NCBI GenBank assembly: GCA_031263485.1
Contig: JAISFS010000116.1
Coordinates: 22,976 to 86,975, forward strand
Source: Deltaproteobacteria bacterium
GTDB taxonomy: Bacteria > Desulfobacterota > Desulfarculia > Adiutricales > Adiutricaceae
Direction of reading: 5' to 3'
Length of the DNA: 64,000 nucleotides
In this document: one piece after another, positions 20,969 to 28,740 of the stretch
How positions within the stretch are numbered: position 1 is the stretch's first letter
How the letters are laid out: each line of letters starts with the position of its first letter
Program-made: the position numbers and the translations under genes
Notes under the pieces: model-generated
What the model was told of the DNA's origin: nothing
The model's database searches: none
What the model saw: only the letters and a program-made list of their open reading frames with translations

Positions 20969-21982
20969 CTACTCCACCGTGTCGGGCACCCCCGGCAGGT
21001 CGGTGAACGCCGTGCGCTTAAGGGCCTCCACGTCCACCCGTTCGCCCAGGACGCCAATGTCCTTCAGCTCCCCTGCCGTGACTGCGAAGGCGTCCCTGGC
21101 CCCGGAAACGGAGGGGGTGTAGCGGAAGGTCCTGAGGACCGAAGCGTTGAACTCCGCCTCTCCGGCCACGTACTTGCCCTCCACCTGGATCCTGGCCGTC
21201 TCGTCGGGGTTCTTCTGGATCCAGGCCGCCGCCTTCTGCATCGCCCGCGTGTACCTGGCCGCCGCCTCGGGGTCGGAGGATGCCAGCCTGTCGGACACGA
21301 AGGAGGCGCAGCAGTACTGATCCGAGAAGGGCTTGTCCCTGGCGGAGTCCAGGAGGACAGTGAGGCCATCGTTCTTTGCCGCCAGCGACGCCACCGGGTC
21401 GTTGGCCGAGATGGCGTCAATCGCCCCGCGCTGGAGCGCAAGGGGAAGCTCCGCGTTGGTGAAGACCAGGAACTCCACCTCGGAGTCCTTGTCGCCCACC
21501 TTTACTCCGGCTGCGGCGAGCGCCCTTCTCGCGAACATGATTGGGCTGGAGTTGAGGCTGGGCACGCCGATCCTCTTGCCCTTCAGATCGGCCGCCGTCA
21601 CGATCCCGGAGTCCGGCTTCACCAGAACCTTGTCGCATCCGGTATGGAGCCCGGTCGTGATCTTGATGGGAAGCCCGTTGGAGAGCGGCTGGATGAGGGT
21701 GGCGAGGAGCCCGAAGCTCGCGTCTATCTGTCCCGCCGCGATGGCTTCGAAGTTCGCGCCCGGTTCGAGCTTGACGAGCTCGACTTCAAGGCCCTCGTCC
21801 CTGAAGAAGCCGCGCTCGTGGGCGATGTGGATGGGGCCTTCGCAGAGCCCGCCGGTATAGCCCGCCTTGATGCTGATGACCTTCGGGCCGTCCTCCTCCT
21901 GGGCCGCCAGGGGGGCAGAGGCCGCGGCTGGCAGAAGGGCGGCCAGGGCCGCAGCGAGCAGGGTCTGGTGCAGGATCTTCAT
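20969..21982 (-). CDS. ABC transporter substrate-binding protein, SsuA/NMT1 type
   Basis: 337 residues, periplasmic. Signal peptide about 1-27 (LLAAALAALLPAAASAPLAAQ). The mature part follows the nitrate/sulfonate/taurine/thiamine-precursor binding fold: KAGYTGGLCEGPIHIAHERGFF, DEGLEVELVKLEPG, AAGQIDASFGLLATLI, DLKGKRIGVPSLNSS, LQRGAIDAISANDPVASL. The ligand cannot be told from sequence. It is separated by about 3 kb, including two opposite-strand genes, from an SsuB/SsuC-type ATPase and permease (24933-27397) of matching class. As no other binding protein of this class is in the window, it probably serves that importer, which in turn is co-transcribed with the nitrogenase-like genes. Confidence 0.88.
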   Translation of the reverse strand: MKILHQTLLAAALAALLPAAASAPLAAQEEDGPKVISIKAGYTGGLCEGPIHIAHERGFFRDEGLEVELVKLEPGANFEAIAAGQIDASFGLLATLIQPLSNGLPIKITTGLHTGCDKVLVKPDSGIVTAADLKGKRIGVPSLNSSPIMFARRALAAAGVKVGDKDSEVEFLVFTNAELPLALQRGAIDAISANDPVASLAAKNDGLTVLLDSARDKPFSDQYCCASFVSDRLASSDPEAAARYTRAMQKAAAWIQKNPDETARIQVEGKYVAGEAEFNASVLRTFRYTPSVSGARDAFAVTAGELKDIGVLGERVDVEALKRTAFTDLPGVPDTVE

Positions 21983-23241
21983 GTTGTCCTCCCGTTATCC
22001 GTGCTTGGGATAACTTTTTGCGGTTAGGTGAAGCCGGTGCCCGCCGTCCGGACTGATGGGGGAGTCGTCGGTGCTTCGGGCAAGGTCGCGGTCGGGCTTG
22101 AGGCTCGGTCGCGGTCGCCATAATTTAGTGGCGGCGTCCGGGTTGGAGGCCAGGTAGCTTCCGGGTTGGATGTGCGGTCGCGTCAGGGTTGGATGTGCGG
22201 TCGCGTCAGGGTTGCCGGAATGAAGAGCTTCGGGTCTGAAGCCTCGGTGCGTAGAGGTTTCGGGATCGTGACGGCTGGCGATCCGGAGCAGCCGTGCAAG
22301 GGGTTCGGAAAGATGCGTCCGGGAAGCCTGCTCCAAGTTTCCTTTCGCCCTGTTCGGAGCCGCGGGAGCCCCAGGCGCCGCGGAAGGAGTTCGGGGCGAA
22401 GGCCCAGAATTTCATTTCGCCCGAGTCTCGGCATCGGCGGTGACGTTACTGAGACGACTGCCTGACGCATAGTGTCAGCCGGTCAGTCAGCCTGGGATAT
22501 GGCATCGCGCGGAACCGAACGCCTGGGCAAGGCGTCCGGGGCGACGGCCCTAAATTTCATTTCGGCCGGGTTTTGGCGTCGGCGGCGGCGTTCAGGAGAC
22601 GACGGCCCGACGTAAAGTGTCAGCATGTCCGTCGGCCTGAGGCATGGCATCGTGCGGGAGCTAACGCCTGGGCAAGGCGTCCGGGGCGACTGCCCTGAAT
22701 TTTGTTTCGGCCGGGTTTTGCCGTCTGCGGCGGCGTTCCGGCGACGGAGGCCAAACGGACTTTCCCGGTCCGTCGGGCGACGTGTGGCGTGTGGCGTGTG
22801 GCGTGTGGCCTCTGGATAACGTCCGGGACGCCGGCCCTGAGTTTCTTTTATGCTCGGGGTTCGCTCCTCCTCCGGCGGCGTGGGAGTCGGCTGATGCCGA
22901 CATGAAATTTCCTTCTCTCTCGGCCGCTGCGCCCGCGGCGGCGGCGGATGGTCTGACCGACGCGACGGGTGGCGCCGGCATGCCAGTTTCTCGGGAGCAT
23001 CCGGGGGAACCGGTCCAACGGAACGCTCTGGGAACAGGTTCTTATGGATGGCCAGTTCGGGACGGCGGCCTGCCTCTGAGTCCTGGACGGAGGCGAGTGT
23101 GTCGGAAGTGTGGTCCGGACAGATCCGGGCGCGACGGGTGGGGCCTGACCAGCCTTCCGATGCGGAGCGGGAAAAGATTTTGGGTGCATTTGAGCTTTCG
23201 GGGTGGTAAAATCGCCCTCGCGGAAAAAGGAGGCCGCGCCG
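21983..23241. other. Gene-free, repeat-rich region
   Basis: About 1.26 kb between two divergently read genes. It is filled by a 23-bp duplication (about 22165-22212), a 145-bp degenerate tandem repeat (22390-22850), and a GTGTGGC run (four units, about 22784-22812). The listed ORFs follow the repeats and are not supported. Confidence 0.5.
22390..22850. repeat. 145-bp degenerate tandem repeat, about 3 copies
   Basis: The marker AATTTCATTTCGGCC recurs near 22409, 22554 and 22699 (spacing 145 bp each time), each followed by a GGCGTCGGCGGCGGCGTT-like stretch and GTGTCAGC. A more diverged fourth copy begins near 22843. The unit is not a multiple of three, so it is not a coding repeat. Confidence 0.7.
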
Positions 23242-24291
23242 ATGGGCGCCAAGTACAGGGTAGAGCTGACCGATGATGAGCGGGACGAGCTTGTCCGCCT
23301 CACCGGCAGCGGCAAGTGCCTTACACGCGAGTTCGTGCATGCCAGGATCCTCCTACTGTGCGATTTCGCCGCCGGGGCTCCTGGATGGTTGGACGGCAGG
23401 GCCGCCGATGCGCTGGGCATTACCCCCGCGACGGTCCTAAAGGTGAAGAGGCGGTTCATCGAGAATGGGCTGGAGGCGGCCGTGGACCGCAAGACTCACG
23501 TGTTCGCCAAGTTCGGAGGGGGCTTCGAGAAGAAGCTCCTCGCGCTGGCAAGTTCCTCTCCCCCGAAGGGCAAGTCCAGGTGGACGCACCGCCTGCTCGC
23601 GAGGACGCTGGTCGAGCGGGGCGTGATAGACACCATCTCGCCCACGACCGTGGAGAAGATGCTGAAGGCGCGGGGCATAAGCTTCGCGGAACGGGGTGAG
23701 GGGAACCGCGATGACCAAGGGCGGTGGATAAGGGTCCGCAACCGGCGTATCAGGCGCGCATCTGACGGAAAGCCCTCCAGGGCTGCCGCCCGTGTCACGG
23801 GATCGGCGCGGAAGGCGGCGCCCAAGCGTGGCACCGCCGCATCCGGAACCGCGCCACGTAAGCTCCGCGCGAAGGCCGAGACCTCGCCCGCGCCCCGCAA
23901 GCGCGCTTCCAAAGCCGCATCGGCCGCCTCGCCTCGCAGGCTCGGCGCGAAGGCATCGGCGGCGCCCCGCAAGTCCCCGGTCTCTGCCGCGCCCCGCATG
24001 GGCGGCTCGGAGGCATCGCCCGCTTCCCGAAGGCCAGCCGCGAAGGCGTCGCAGAGCTCCGCTCCCCGAAGGCCAGCCGCGAAGGCGTCGCATGCGCCCG
24101 CTTCCCGAAGGCCAGCCGCAACGGCGTCGCAGGGCTCCGCTCCCCGAAGGCACGCCTCGAAGGCACCGGCGTCCGCTTCCCGAAGGCGCACAGCGAAGAC
24201 TGCACCGGCCTCCGCGCCCCGAAGGCACGCCGGGGAGTCCTCCCGCAGGGTAGCCCCCCGGAAGACCGCCGCCGTGTCCAGGAAGCGATAA
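23242..24291 (+). CDS. IS630-transposase DNA-binding domain fused to histone-H1-like basic tail
   Basis: 349 residues from ATG 23242, which has AAGGAGG 9 nt upstream (the track's GTG at 23203 lacks one). Residues 1-150 match the N-terminal DNA-binding half of IS630-family transposases: REFVHARILLLCD, ADALGITPATVLKVKRRF as helix-turn-helix, then WTHRLLARTLVERGV and SPTTVEKMLKARGI as the second winged-helix-like part. At the point where a transposase would enter its DDE domain, the protein turns into ~175 residues of Ala/Lys/Arg/Ser/Pro, with 13-residue repeats (RRPAAKASQSSAP), like the H1-like tails of AlgP and bacterial H1 proteins. No DDE residues follow. It is probably a domesticated DNA-binding protein (nucleoid-associated or regulator), by inference. 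A paralog lies directly downstream. Confidence 0.8.
   Translation: MGAKYRVELTDDERDELVRLTGSGKCLTREFVHARILLLCDFAAGAPGWLDGRAADALGITPATVLKVKRRFIENGLEAAVDRKTHVFAKFGGGFEKKLLALASSSPPKGKSRWTHRLLARTLVERGVIDTISPTTVEKMLKARGISFAERGEGNRDDQGRWIRVRNRRIRRASDGKPSRAAARVTGSARKAAPKRGTAASGTAPRKLRAKAETSPAPRKRASKAASAASPRRLGAKASAAPRKSPVSAAPRMGGSEASPASRRPAAKASQSSAPRRPAAKASHAPASRRPAATASQGSAPRRHASKAPASASRRRTAKTAPASAPRRHAGESSRRVAPRKTAAVSRKR
24027..24240 (+). repeat. 39-bp coding repeat in the H1-like tail
   Basis: CCGAAGGCCAGCCGCGAAGG-type units recur about every 39 bp, five to six times, encoding RRPAAKAS-type 13-residue repeats. The conservation at DNA level indicates recent slippage or unequal exchange. Confidence 0.75.
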
Positions 24292-24303
24292 ATCTGGTGT
24301 GCG

Positions 24304-24345
24304 CCGCACCGTCCGTGCCGCCCGGGGGGTCCGGGCGGCCAATTA
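24304..24345 (+). terminator. Hairpin between the two H1-tail genes
   Basis: GCCGCCCGG-gggt-CCGGGCGGC forms a 9-bp perfect stem in the 82-bp gap. No U-run follows, so it may be a processing site, a weak terminator or an attenuator between the paired genes. Confidence 0.4.
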
Positions 24346-24373
24346 TGCCCTGCGGGCTAAGGAGGCCTGATAA

Positions 24374-24880
24374 GTGGCCGAGAATCACGTTGTCACCCTG
24401 AAAGCTAAGGAGAGGGTCGAGCTTCGCCGCATGACGTCCATCGGCAAGACCCCGGCCCGGAACTACGTGCATGCCAGGATCCTCCTGCTGTGCGACAGCG
24501 GGTCCCAAGGGCCTGCCTGGCCTGACAAGAATGTCTGTGAGGCCCTCGGCATCACCCGCGGCACCGTCGGACGCGTCAAGACCCTGTTCGCCGAGGGCGG
24601 CCTCGATAGCGCCGTGGAACGTAAGCCCCACAAGCATGCCAAGTTCGCCGGGGACTTCGAGGCTTCCGTTCTGGAGACAGACCGCACCCCGCCGCCCAAT
24701 GGAAGGGCCCGGCGGAAGGCCGGCATCGCCATGCAGGCGTCCAAGTCCCGCCCGCGCAAGGCCGCGAAGCCGGCGACCGAGTCCAAGCCAGGCACGCCAA
24801 AGCCCAAGGCCGCGACCCGCAGGACCGCGAGGCCCGAGGCCAAGGCCGTTAAGCCCTCGCGCGTGGCGCGGGGGCGCTGA
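24374..24880 (+). CDS. Second IS630-HTH / H1-tail fusion (paralog)
   Basis: 168 residues. GTG start at 24374 with AAGGAGG 9 nt upstream. Residues 1-95 are the same IS630-type HTH as the neighbour: NYVHARILLLCD (the neighbour has FVHARILLLCD), CEALGITRGTVGRVKTLF, LDSAVERKPHKHAKF. The second winged-helix part is missing, and from about residue 110 the chain is a basic tail rich in Lys/Ala/Pro/Arg (RPRKAAKPATESKPGTPKPK). It has no catalytic DDE domain. A tandem duplication followed by divergence of length explains the pair. Both have strong ribosome binding sites and clean frames, unlike the decayed transposon-derived ORFs elsewhere in the window, which argues for selection. Confidence 0.8.
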   Translation: MAENHVVTLKAKERVELRRMTSIGKTPARNYVHARILLLCDSGSQGPAWPDKNVCEALGITRGTVGRVKTLFAEGGLDSAVERKPHKHAKFAGDFEASVLETDRTPPPNGRARRKAGIAMQASKSRPRKAAKPATESKPGTPKPKAATRRTARPEAKAVKPSRVARGR

Positions 24881-24892
24881 AGAATCTTCCCC

Positions 24893-24926
24893 GCCGCGCC
24901 TTCGCGCGAAGGCGTCCGCGGCCCGG
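24893..24926. terminator. Bidirectional hairpin between convergent genes
   Basis: CGCCTTCG-cg-CGAAGGCG (8-bp perfect stem, flanked by CCGCG/CGCGG) lies in the 52-bp gap between the convergent H1-tail gene and the ABC ATPase gene. Position and symmetry fit a shared terminator. Confidence 0.5.
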
Positions 24927-24932
24927 GGCGTC

Positions 24933-26012
24933 TCAGATCTGGTAGGCGGGTTCCTCCAGTCTTCCCGCGAAGTTCAGATGCTCCAGGATCCTGCCGCGCA
25001 GCCCCAGGAAGTCAGGGGTATTCCTGGCCCTGGGCCTCGCGAAAGGCACTGCAATGGCCGTCTCGACCCGCCCCGGTCCCGCCGTCATGATCACGATGCG
25101 GTCCGAGAGGTAGATGGCCTCGTCCACGTCGTGGGTGACCATCACCATCGTGATGCGCTCCTCCTCGCGGATGCGCAGGATCTCGTCCTGCATGTTCATG
25201 CGGGTGAAGGCGTCCAGGGCACCCAGCGGCTCGTCCAAAAGAAGCACCAGGGGGCGGTTGATGAGGGCCCTCGCGAGCGCCGCCCTCTGCGCCATGCCGC
25301 CCGAGAGGTGGTGGGGGTAGACCTTGCCGAAGCGCTCCAGGCCCACAAGTCCCAGGTAACGGTCCACCAGCCGCTTTTCCGCAGCGTAGCGGCCGCGGGC
25401 CTTGAGCCCGAAGGCCACGTTGCCACGGATGTCCAGCCAGGGGAAGAGGAATGGGTTCTGGAAGACGAGCCCGCGTTCCGCGTCCGGGCCTTCGATTCGC
25501 CGCCCGTCCAGACGCAGGACGCCGGAACTCGCCTCGTCCAGGCCGGCCACGAGCCTCAGGAGGGTGGATTTCCCGCAGCCGGATGGGCCGATGAGGCTCA
25601 CGAACTCCCCCGGGGAAATCGAGAGGTTCACCGCCGATAGCGCCGGGACAAGGGAGCCGTCCGGGTGGGGGAAGCTCTTGGAGGCCTCGCGGATCTCTAT
25701 GGCGCCTCCCCGCCAGCCGGGGGAGTGACGTTCCGCGATAGACGCCGCTGTAGACGCCTCCGCGGCGGGCGCGGCGGATATTGCGGAATCGTCGCCGCCG
25801 ATAGCCGTTGCGGACTCACCCGCTCCGCCGGCGTTAGCGGATGCTCCGGAGCCGCATGTCGCGGGGGCGGGTACCGCGCCTCCGGCGGCATATGCGTCGC
25901 CGCCGCAGCCGAACGCCTCGGAGCGGACGCCGGCGGCGAACGTCAGCGGCGGATCGGCGGACGACGCGGCCCGCCCGTGTCGCCCTACCACTTGATCATG
26001 CCTTTCTGCCAT
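24933..26012 (-). CDS. ABC transporter ATPase, SsuB/TauB type, with Ala-rich N-terminal extension
   Basis: 359 residues from ATG 26012 (MAERHDQVVG), which overlaps the 3' end of the permease gene by 28 bp; the track's longer version reads through the permease in the wrong frame. After ~95 residues rich in Ala, Gly, Ser and Glu comes a normal ATPase: Walker A GPSGCGKST, Q-loop GLVFQNPFLFPWL, signature LSGGMAQRAALARAL, Walker B LVLLLDEPLGALD, and the H-loop THDVDEAIYLSDRI, all typical of the nitrate/sulfonate/taurine subfamily. It energises the SsuC-type permease just upstream. The extension is not part of the family and has no motif I recognise. Confidence 0.87.
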   Translation of the reverse strand: MAERHDQVVGRHGRAASSADPPLTFAAGVRSEAFGCGGDAYAAGGAVPAPATCGSGASANAGGAGESATAIGGDDSAISAAPAAEASTAASIAERHSPGWRGGAIEIREASKSFPHPDGSLVPALSAVNLSISPGEFVSLIGPSGCGKSTLLRLVAGLDEASSGVLRLDGRRIEGPDAERGLVFQNPFLFPWLDIRGNVAFGLKARGRYAAEKRLVDRYLGLVGLERFGKVYPHHLSGGMAQRAALARALINRPLVLLLDEPLGALDAFTRMNMQDEILRIREEERITMVMVTHDVDEAIYLSDRIVIMTAGPGRVETAIAVPFARPRARNTPDFLGLRGRILEHLNFAGRLEEPAYQI

Positions 26013-27397
26013 ACGAGCACCCGGTCCCGCGCCTTGAAAAACAGCGTGATGAGCGAGTAGAAGGTGAGGGCCACCACGATCAGCCCGGCATAGACGTTCG
26101 CGTAGGCGAGCATCTGCCTTTGCCAGTGGATGTACCACCCTATGCCGTTCTTGACGCCTATCATCTCCGCGGTCATGAGCGTCAGGAAGGACGCGCATGC
26201 CCCGCTGAAAAGACCCGTGAAAATGAGCGGCATGGCGGCAGGGATGCCCACCCTGAAGATCTGGTAGAGCCTCCCCGCGCCCAGGGTCCGGGACACCTCG
26301 AAATAGGAGTTCTGTACGTTGATTATCCCGCTGGAGGTCATGACCGAGGTGGGGAACCACACGGAAAGCGCGATAAGGAATACCGCCCCGGTCCAGGTGG
26401 TCGGGAAGGCCACGAGCACGATGGGGATCCATGCCGTGGGCGGTATCGGCCCCAGGAACTTGATGAGCGGGTTCAGCCAGTAGGCGCAGCCTCTGGAGAA
26501 GCCGATGAGGATCCCCGTGGCCAGCCCCGCGAGGGCCCCGGAGAAGAAGCCGGCCACGAGGAGCTTCGCCGACGAGCCCAGGCAGTCGACGATGAGGTAG
26601 CGGAAGTCCTCGGCCAGGACCGCGAGGATCCTGTCCGGGGTCGGGAAGAAGAGCGTGGGGAGCACGGTCGCCTTGGCCGTGAGAACGTCCAGGAGGGCCA
26701 GGAGCAGGAATGCCGCGGCTGTGAAGAGGTCCTTGGACCTCATGCGTTCAAGCGTCTCGGGCCTCCCCCTGAAGACCGCCGGCCGCGCGAGGAGGAACGC
26801 CGCGCAGAGCGCCAATGCATAGGCGCAGTACGGCCTCTCGGTAGCCGGGTGTCTGCCGCTGTCCGGCCAAAGAAGCTGGACGCCCAATGCAGTGAGGATA
26901 GCGGCGAGCGCCTTTTGCCTCCAGACGAAGGCGGCCAGTGACGCGACCGCCCGCGTTGCCGCTGATTTGCGCGGCGCCTGAGGCTGTATCCGCGTTTCGC
27001 GATCACAGTCTTCGCCTTCAGCGCAGGAAATCCCTGAAGCTTCGTCCGCTGTCATGGCGACGGAGGCGGCATCCGTTGTAAGCGCGACCGGAGTACCGTC
27101 GAGATAAGGTTCGAAGCGCGCGTCGTCCGCCAAAGACTCGACAGGCGCCGCGTCCGCGTCGACGGCGACAGGCGCTACGTCCGCGTCGACGGCGACGGTC
27201 TTCAGCGTCGCCGGGACCGTGTCGGCCTGCGCTGCTTCTTCGCTCGCCGATCGCGATGCCTGGGGACCTGCGGCGAGCGCGAAAGCTCCCGGCCGAGTTT
27301 CCCGGCCTCGGGCCGACGCGTGACGGGCATCGCGCGCCGGCGCGGCGGCGGGATCGGAGGCGAACGGGGCGGACGTGGCTGAAGTGGCGTCTTTCAT
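25985..27397 (-). CDS. ABC transporter permease, SsuC/TauC type, with long N-terminal extension
   Basis: 470 residues from ATG 27397, two bases after the stop of the nitrogenase-like K gene, whose last codons supply the AGGTGA ribosome binding site. About 130 residues of Ala/Asp/Val/Ser-rich sequence, with a VAVDADVAPVAVDADAAPV repeat, precede the membrane part. Hydrophobic segments then appear from about residue 150, and the EAA-type loop is visible (SRTLGAGRLYQIFRVGIPAAMP). Families of this class have ~260 residues and six helices; here one or two extra N-terminal helices (LAAILTALGVQLLW, YALALCAAFLLA) come first. Forms the channel with the overlapping ATPase gene. Substrate unknown; co-transcription with nitrogenase-like genes suggests it delivers their substrate. 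Confidence 0.85.
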   Translation of the reverse strand: MKDATSATSAPFASDPAAAPARDARHASARGRETRPGAFALAAGPQASRSASEEAAQADTVPATLKTVAVDADVAPVAVDADAAPVESLADDARFEPYLDGTPVALTTDAASVAMTADEASGISCAEGEDCDRETRIQPQAPRKSAATRAVASLAAFVWRQKALAAILTALGVQLLWPDSGRHPATERPYCAYALALCAAFLLARPAVFRGRPETLERMRSKDLFTAAAFLLLALLDVLTAKATVLPTLFFPTPDRILAVLAEDFRYLIVDCLGSSAKLLVAGFFSGALAGLATGILIGFSRGCAYWLNPLIKFLGPIPPTAWIPIVLVAFPTTWTGAVFLIALSVWFPTSVMTSSGIINVQNSYFEVSRTLGAGRLYQIFRVGIPAAMPLIFTGLFSGACASFLTLMTAEMIGVKNGIGWYIHWQRQMLAYANVYAGLIVVALTFYSLITLFFKARDRVLVWQKGMIKW

Positions 27398-27399
27398 CT

Positions 27400-28740
27400 T
27401 CACCTGCCCGCGATGCAAGCCGAGACGAGATCCTCGGTCAGGGCGATCCCGCCGCTGAAGCCCGTGTAGCCTCGGTCAAGTACGGCGCGGTTGGCGACGG
27501 GGTAGGATACGCTCAGGTGGCCGGCGCCCAGCTCGGCGGCGAGTGAACGATCCAGAGAACTCCCCAGGACGAAGGCGGGCCGCTTGGGGTCGCGGTATCC
27601 GTCCCCGTCCGCTTCGGGCCAGACGGCCCGGGCGGCCTCGCGGATGGCGTCCCGGTCTGAGGCGAAGACGAGGTTTTCCGGGGGCGGGGTGCCGGTGAGC
27701 TCCCAGTGCGTGCGCAGTACGGCCTTCTGGGACTCGTCCAGATCGTTCACGATCACCGTGAGCTCCGGGACCCAGCCCAGGTCCTCGCGGACGAAGGCCG
27801 CGAGCGCGGGGGCGTGATTGGCGTCCCCGATCACTGCCGCGTGGCGCTGGGACTCCATGTCGTTCAGGAGGTCTATCGCGGGTTCCAGCGCCGCGTAGTG
27901 GGCGCGCCCTGCGGCATCGCAGGCCCGGCGGATCCGCGATGGGGGTAGGCCGAAGGCGCGGCCCGCGATTTTCAGGAACCTCTCCGAGGCCGCGGCGCCG
28001 TAAGGAAGGGGCGCCTGGACCCACGGGATCCCGTGGAGGTTCCGGAAGGCCTCCGCGGCCTCGATCCCGTAGAGCCCGGAGACCACTATGTTAACGGCGG
28101 CCGCGCCAGCCCGGCCCACGTCTTTCTCGTCCGCCGCGGGCCCGAAGAGCACGTTCGCGCGGATGCCCAAAGCCGCCAGGAGCCTGCGCACGCCCTCCAG
28201 GTTGCCGCGCCAGAAAGGGTCCATGCCGGGGGGCACCCCCCAGACGTTGGCGAGATTCCTGCGCGTGCGCCTGCGCTTCACCGCCCTTTCGCACACCGCC
28301 TTGACGAGCTCCCCGTAGCCCCGGTACGAGTCCCCGGAAAATCCCGGCACGGAGGCGTGCAACACCGGGCGCTCAGGGGTGGAGAGCTCGTCCGCGAGCC
28401 CGCGGACATCGTCCCCTATAACCTCAGGGAGACAGCCTGTGAGGATTATGAACATCTCGCCGTCCATGATCCGTTCCGCCTCCCGGATCTCCTCGCGCAG
28501 GCGCTCGATGCCCCCGAAGACCACCTCGTTCTCCTGGAGGTTGGTGGACGGGACGCTCAGGGCCTGGCACTGGCCCGTCACCTGCAGGGCGGAGGCGCCG
28601 TTGGCGGTCCACGCGAAGTTGCCGGCGCAGCCGGGCCCGGCGTGCAGGACCGGCACGGCCCCGGGAATGCTCCCCGCGGCCCAGAGCGCGCCGCCCAAGG
28701 CGCAGCTCCACCGCGGCCTTTCGGCGAAGGGGGCCTTCAT
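27400..28740 (-). CDS. Nitrogenase-like component 1, K-type (beta-like) subunit
   Basis: 446 residues of the oxidoreductase/nitrogenase component 1 family (PF00148). The three P-cluster-type Cys of NifK-like chains are in place: C13 (RWSCALGGA), C38 (HAGPGCAGN) and C103 (LTGCLPEVIGDD). Other family marks are VPSTNLQENEVVFGG, WVQAPLPYGAAASERFL and the C-terminal YPVANRAVLDRGYTGFSGG. ATG overlaps the D gene's stop (ATGA), so the pair is translationally coupled. Likely the partner of the D-type chain in a heterotetramer holding an iron-sulfur cluster. It is clearly divergent from true NifK (shorter), so nitrogen fixation is unlikely; characterised nitrogenase-like enzymes act on tetrapyrroles (BchNB, CfbD) or methylthio-alkanes (MarDK). 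The substrate here is unknown. Confidence 0.85.
   Translation of the reverse strand: MKAPFAERPRWSCALGGALWAAGSIPGAVPVLHAGPGCAGNFAWTANGASALQVTGQCQALSVPSTNLQENEVVFGGIERLREEIREAERIMDGEMFIILTGCLPEVIGDDVRGLADELSTPERPVLHASVPGFSGDSYRGYGELVKAVCERAVKRRRTRRNLANVWGVPPGMDPFWRGNLEGVRRLLAALGIRANVLFGPAADEKDVGRAGAAAVNIVVSGLYGIEAAEAFRNLHGIPWVQAPLPYGAAASERFLKIAGRAFGLPPSRIRRACDAAGRAHYAALEPAIDLLNDMESQRHAAVIGDANHAPALAAFVREDLGWVPELTVIVNDLDESQKAVLRTHWELTGTPPPENLVFASDRDAIREAARAVWPEADGDGYRDPKRPAFVLGSSLDRSLAAELGAGHLSVSYPVANRAVLDRGYTGFSGGIALTEDLVSACIAGR

Noticed and set aside
20759-22027. 422-codon plus-strand ORF
   Set aside because: Antisense of the SsuA-type binding protein; no family match and an Arg/Gly-rich translation.
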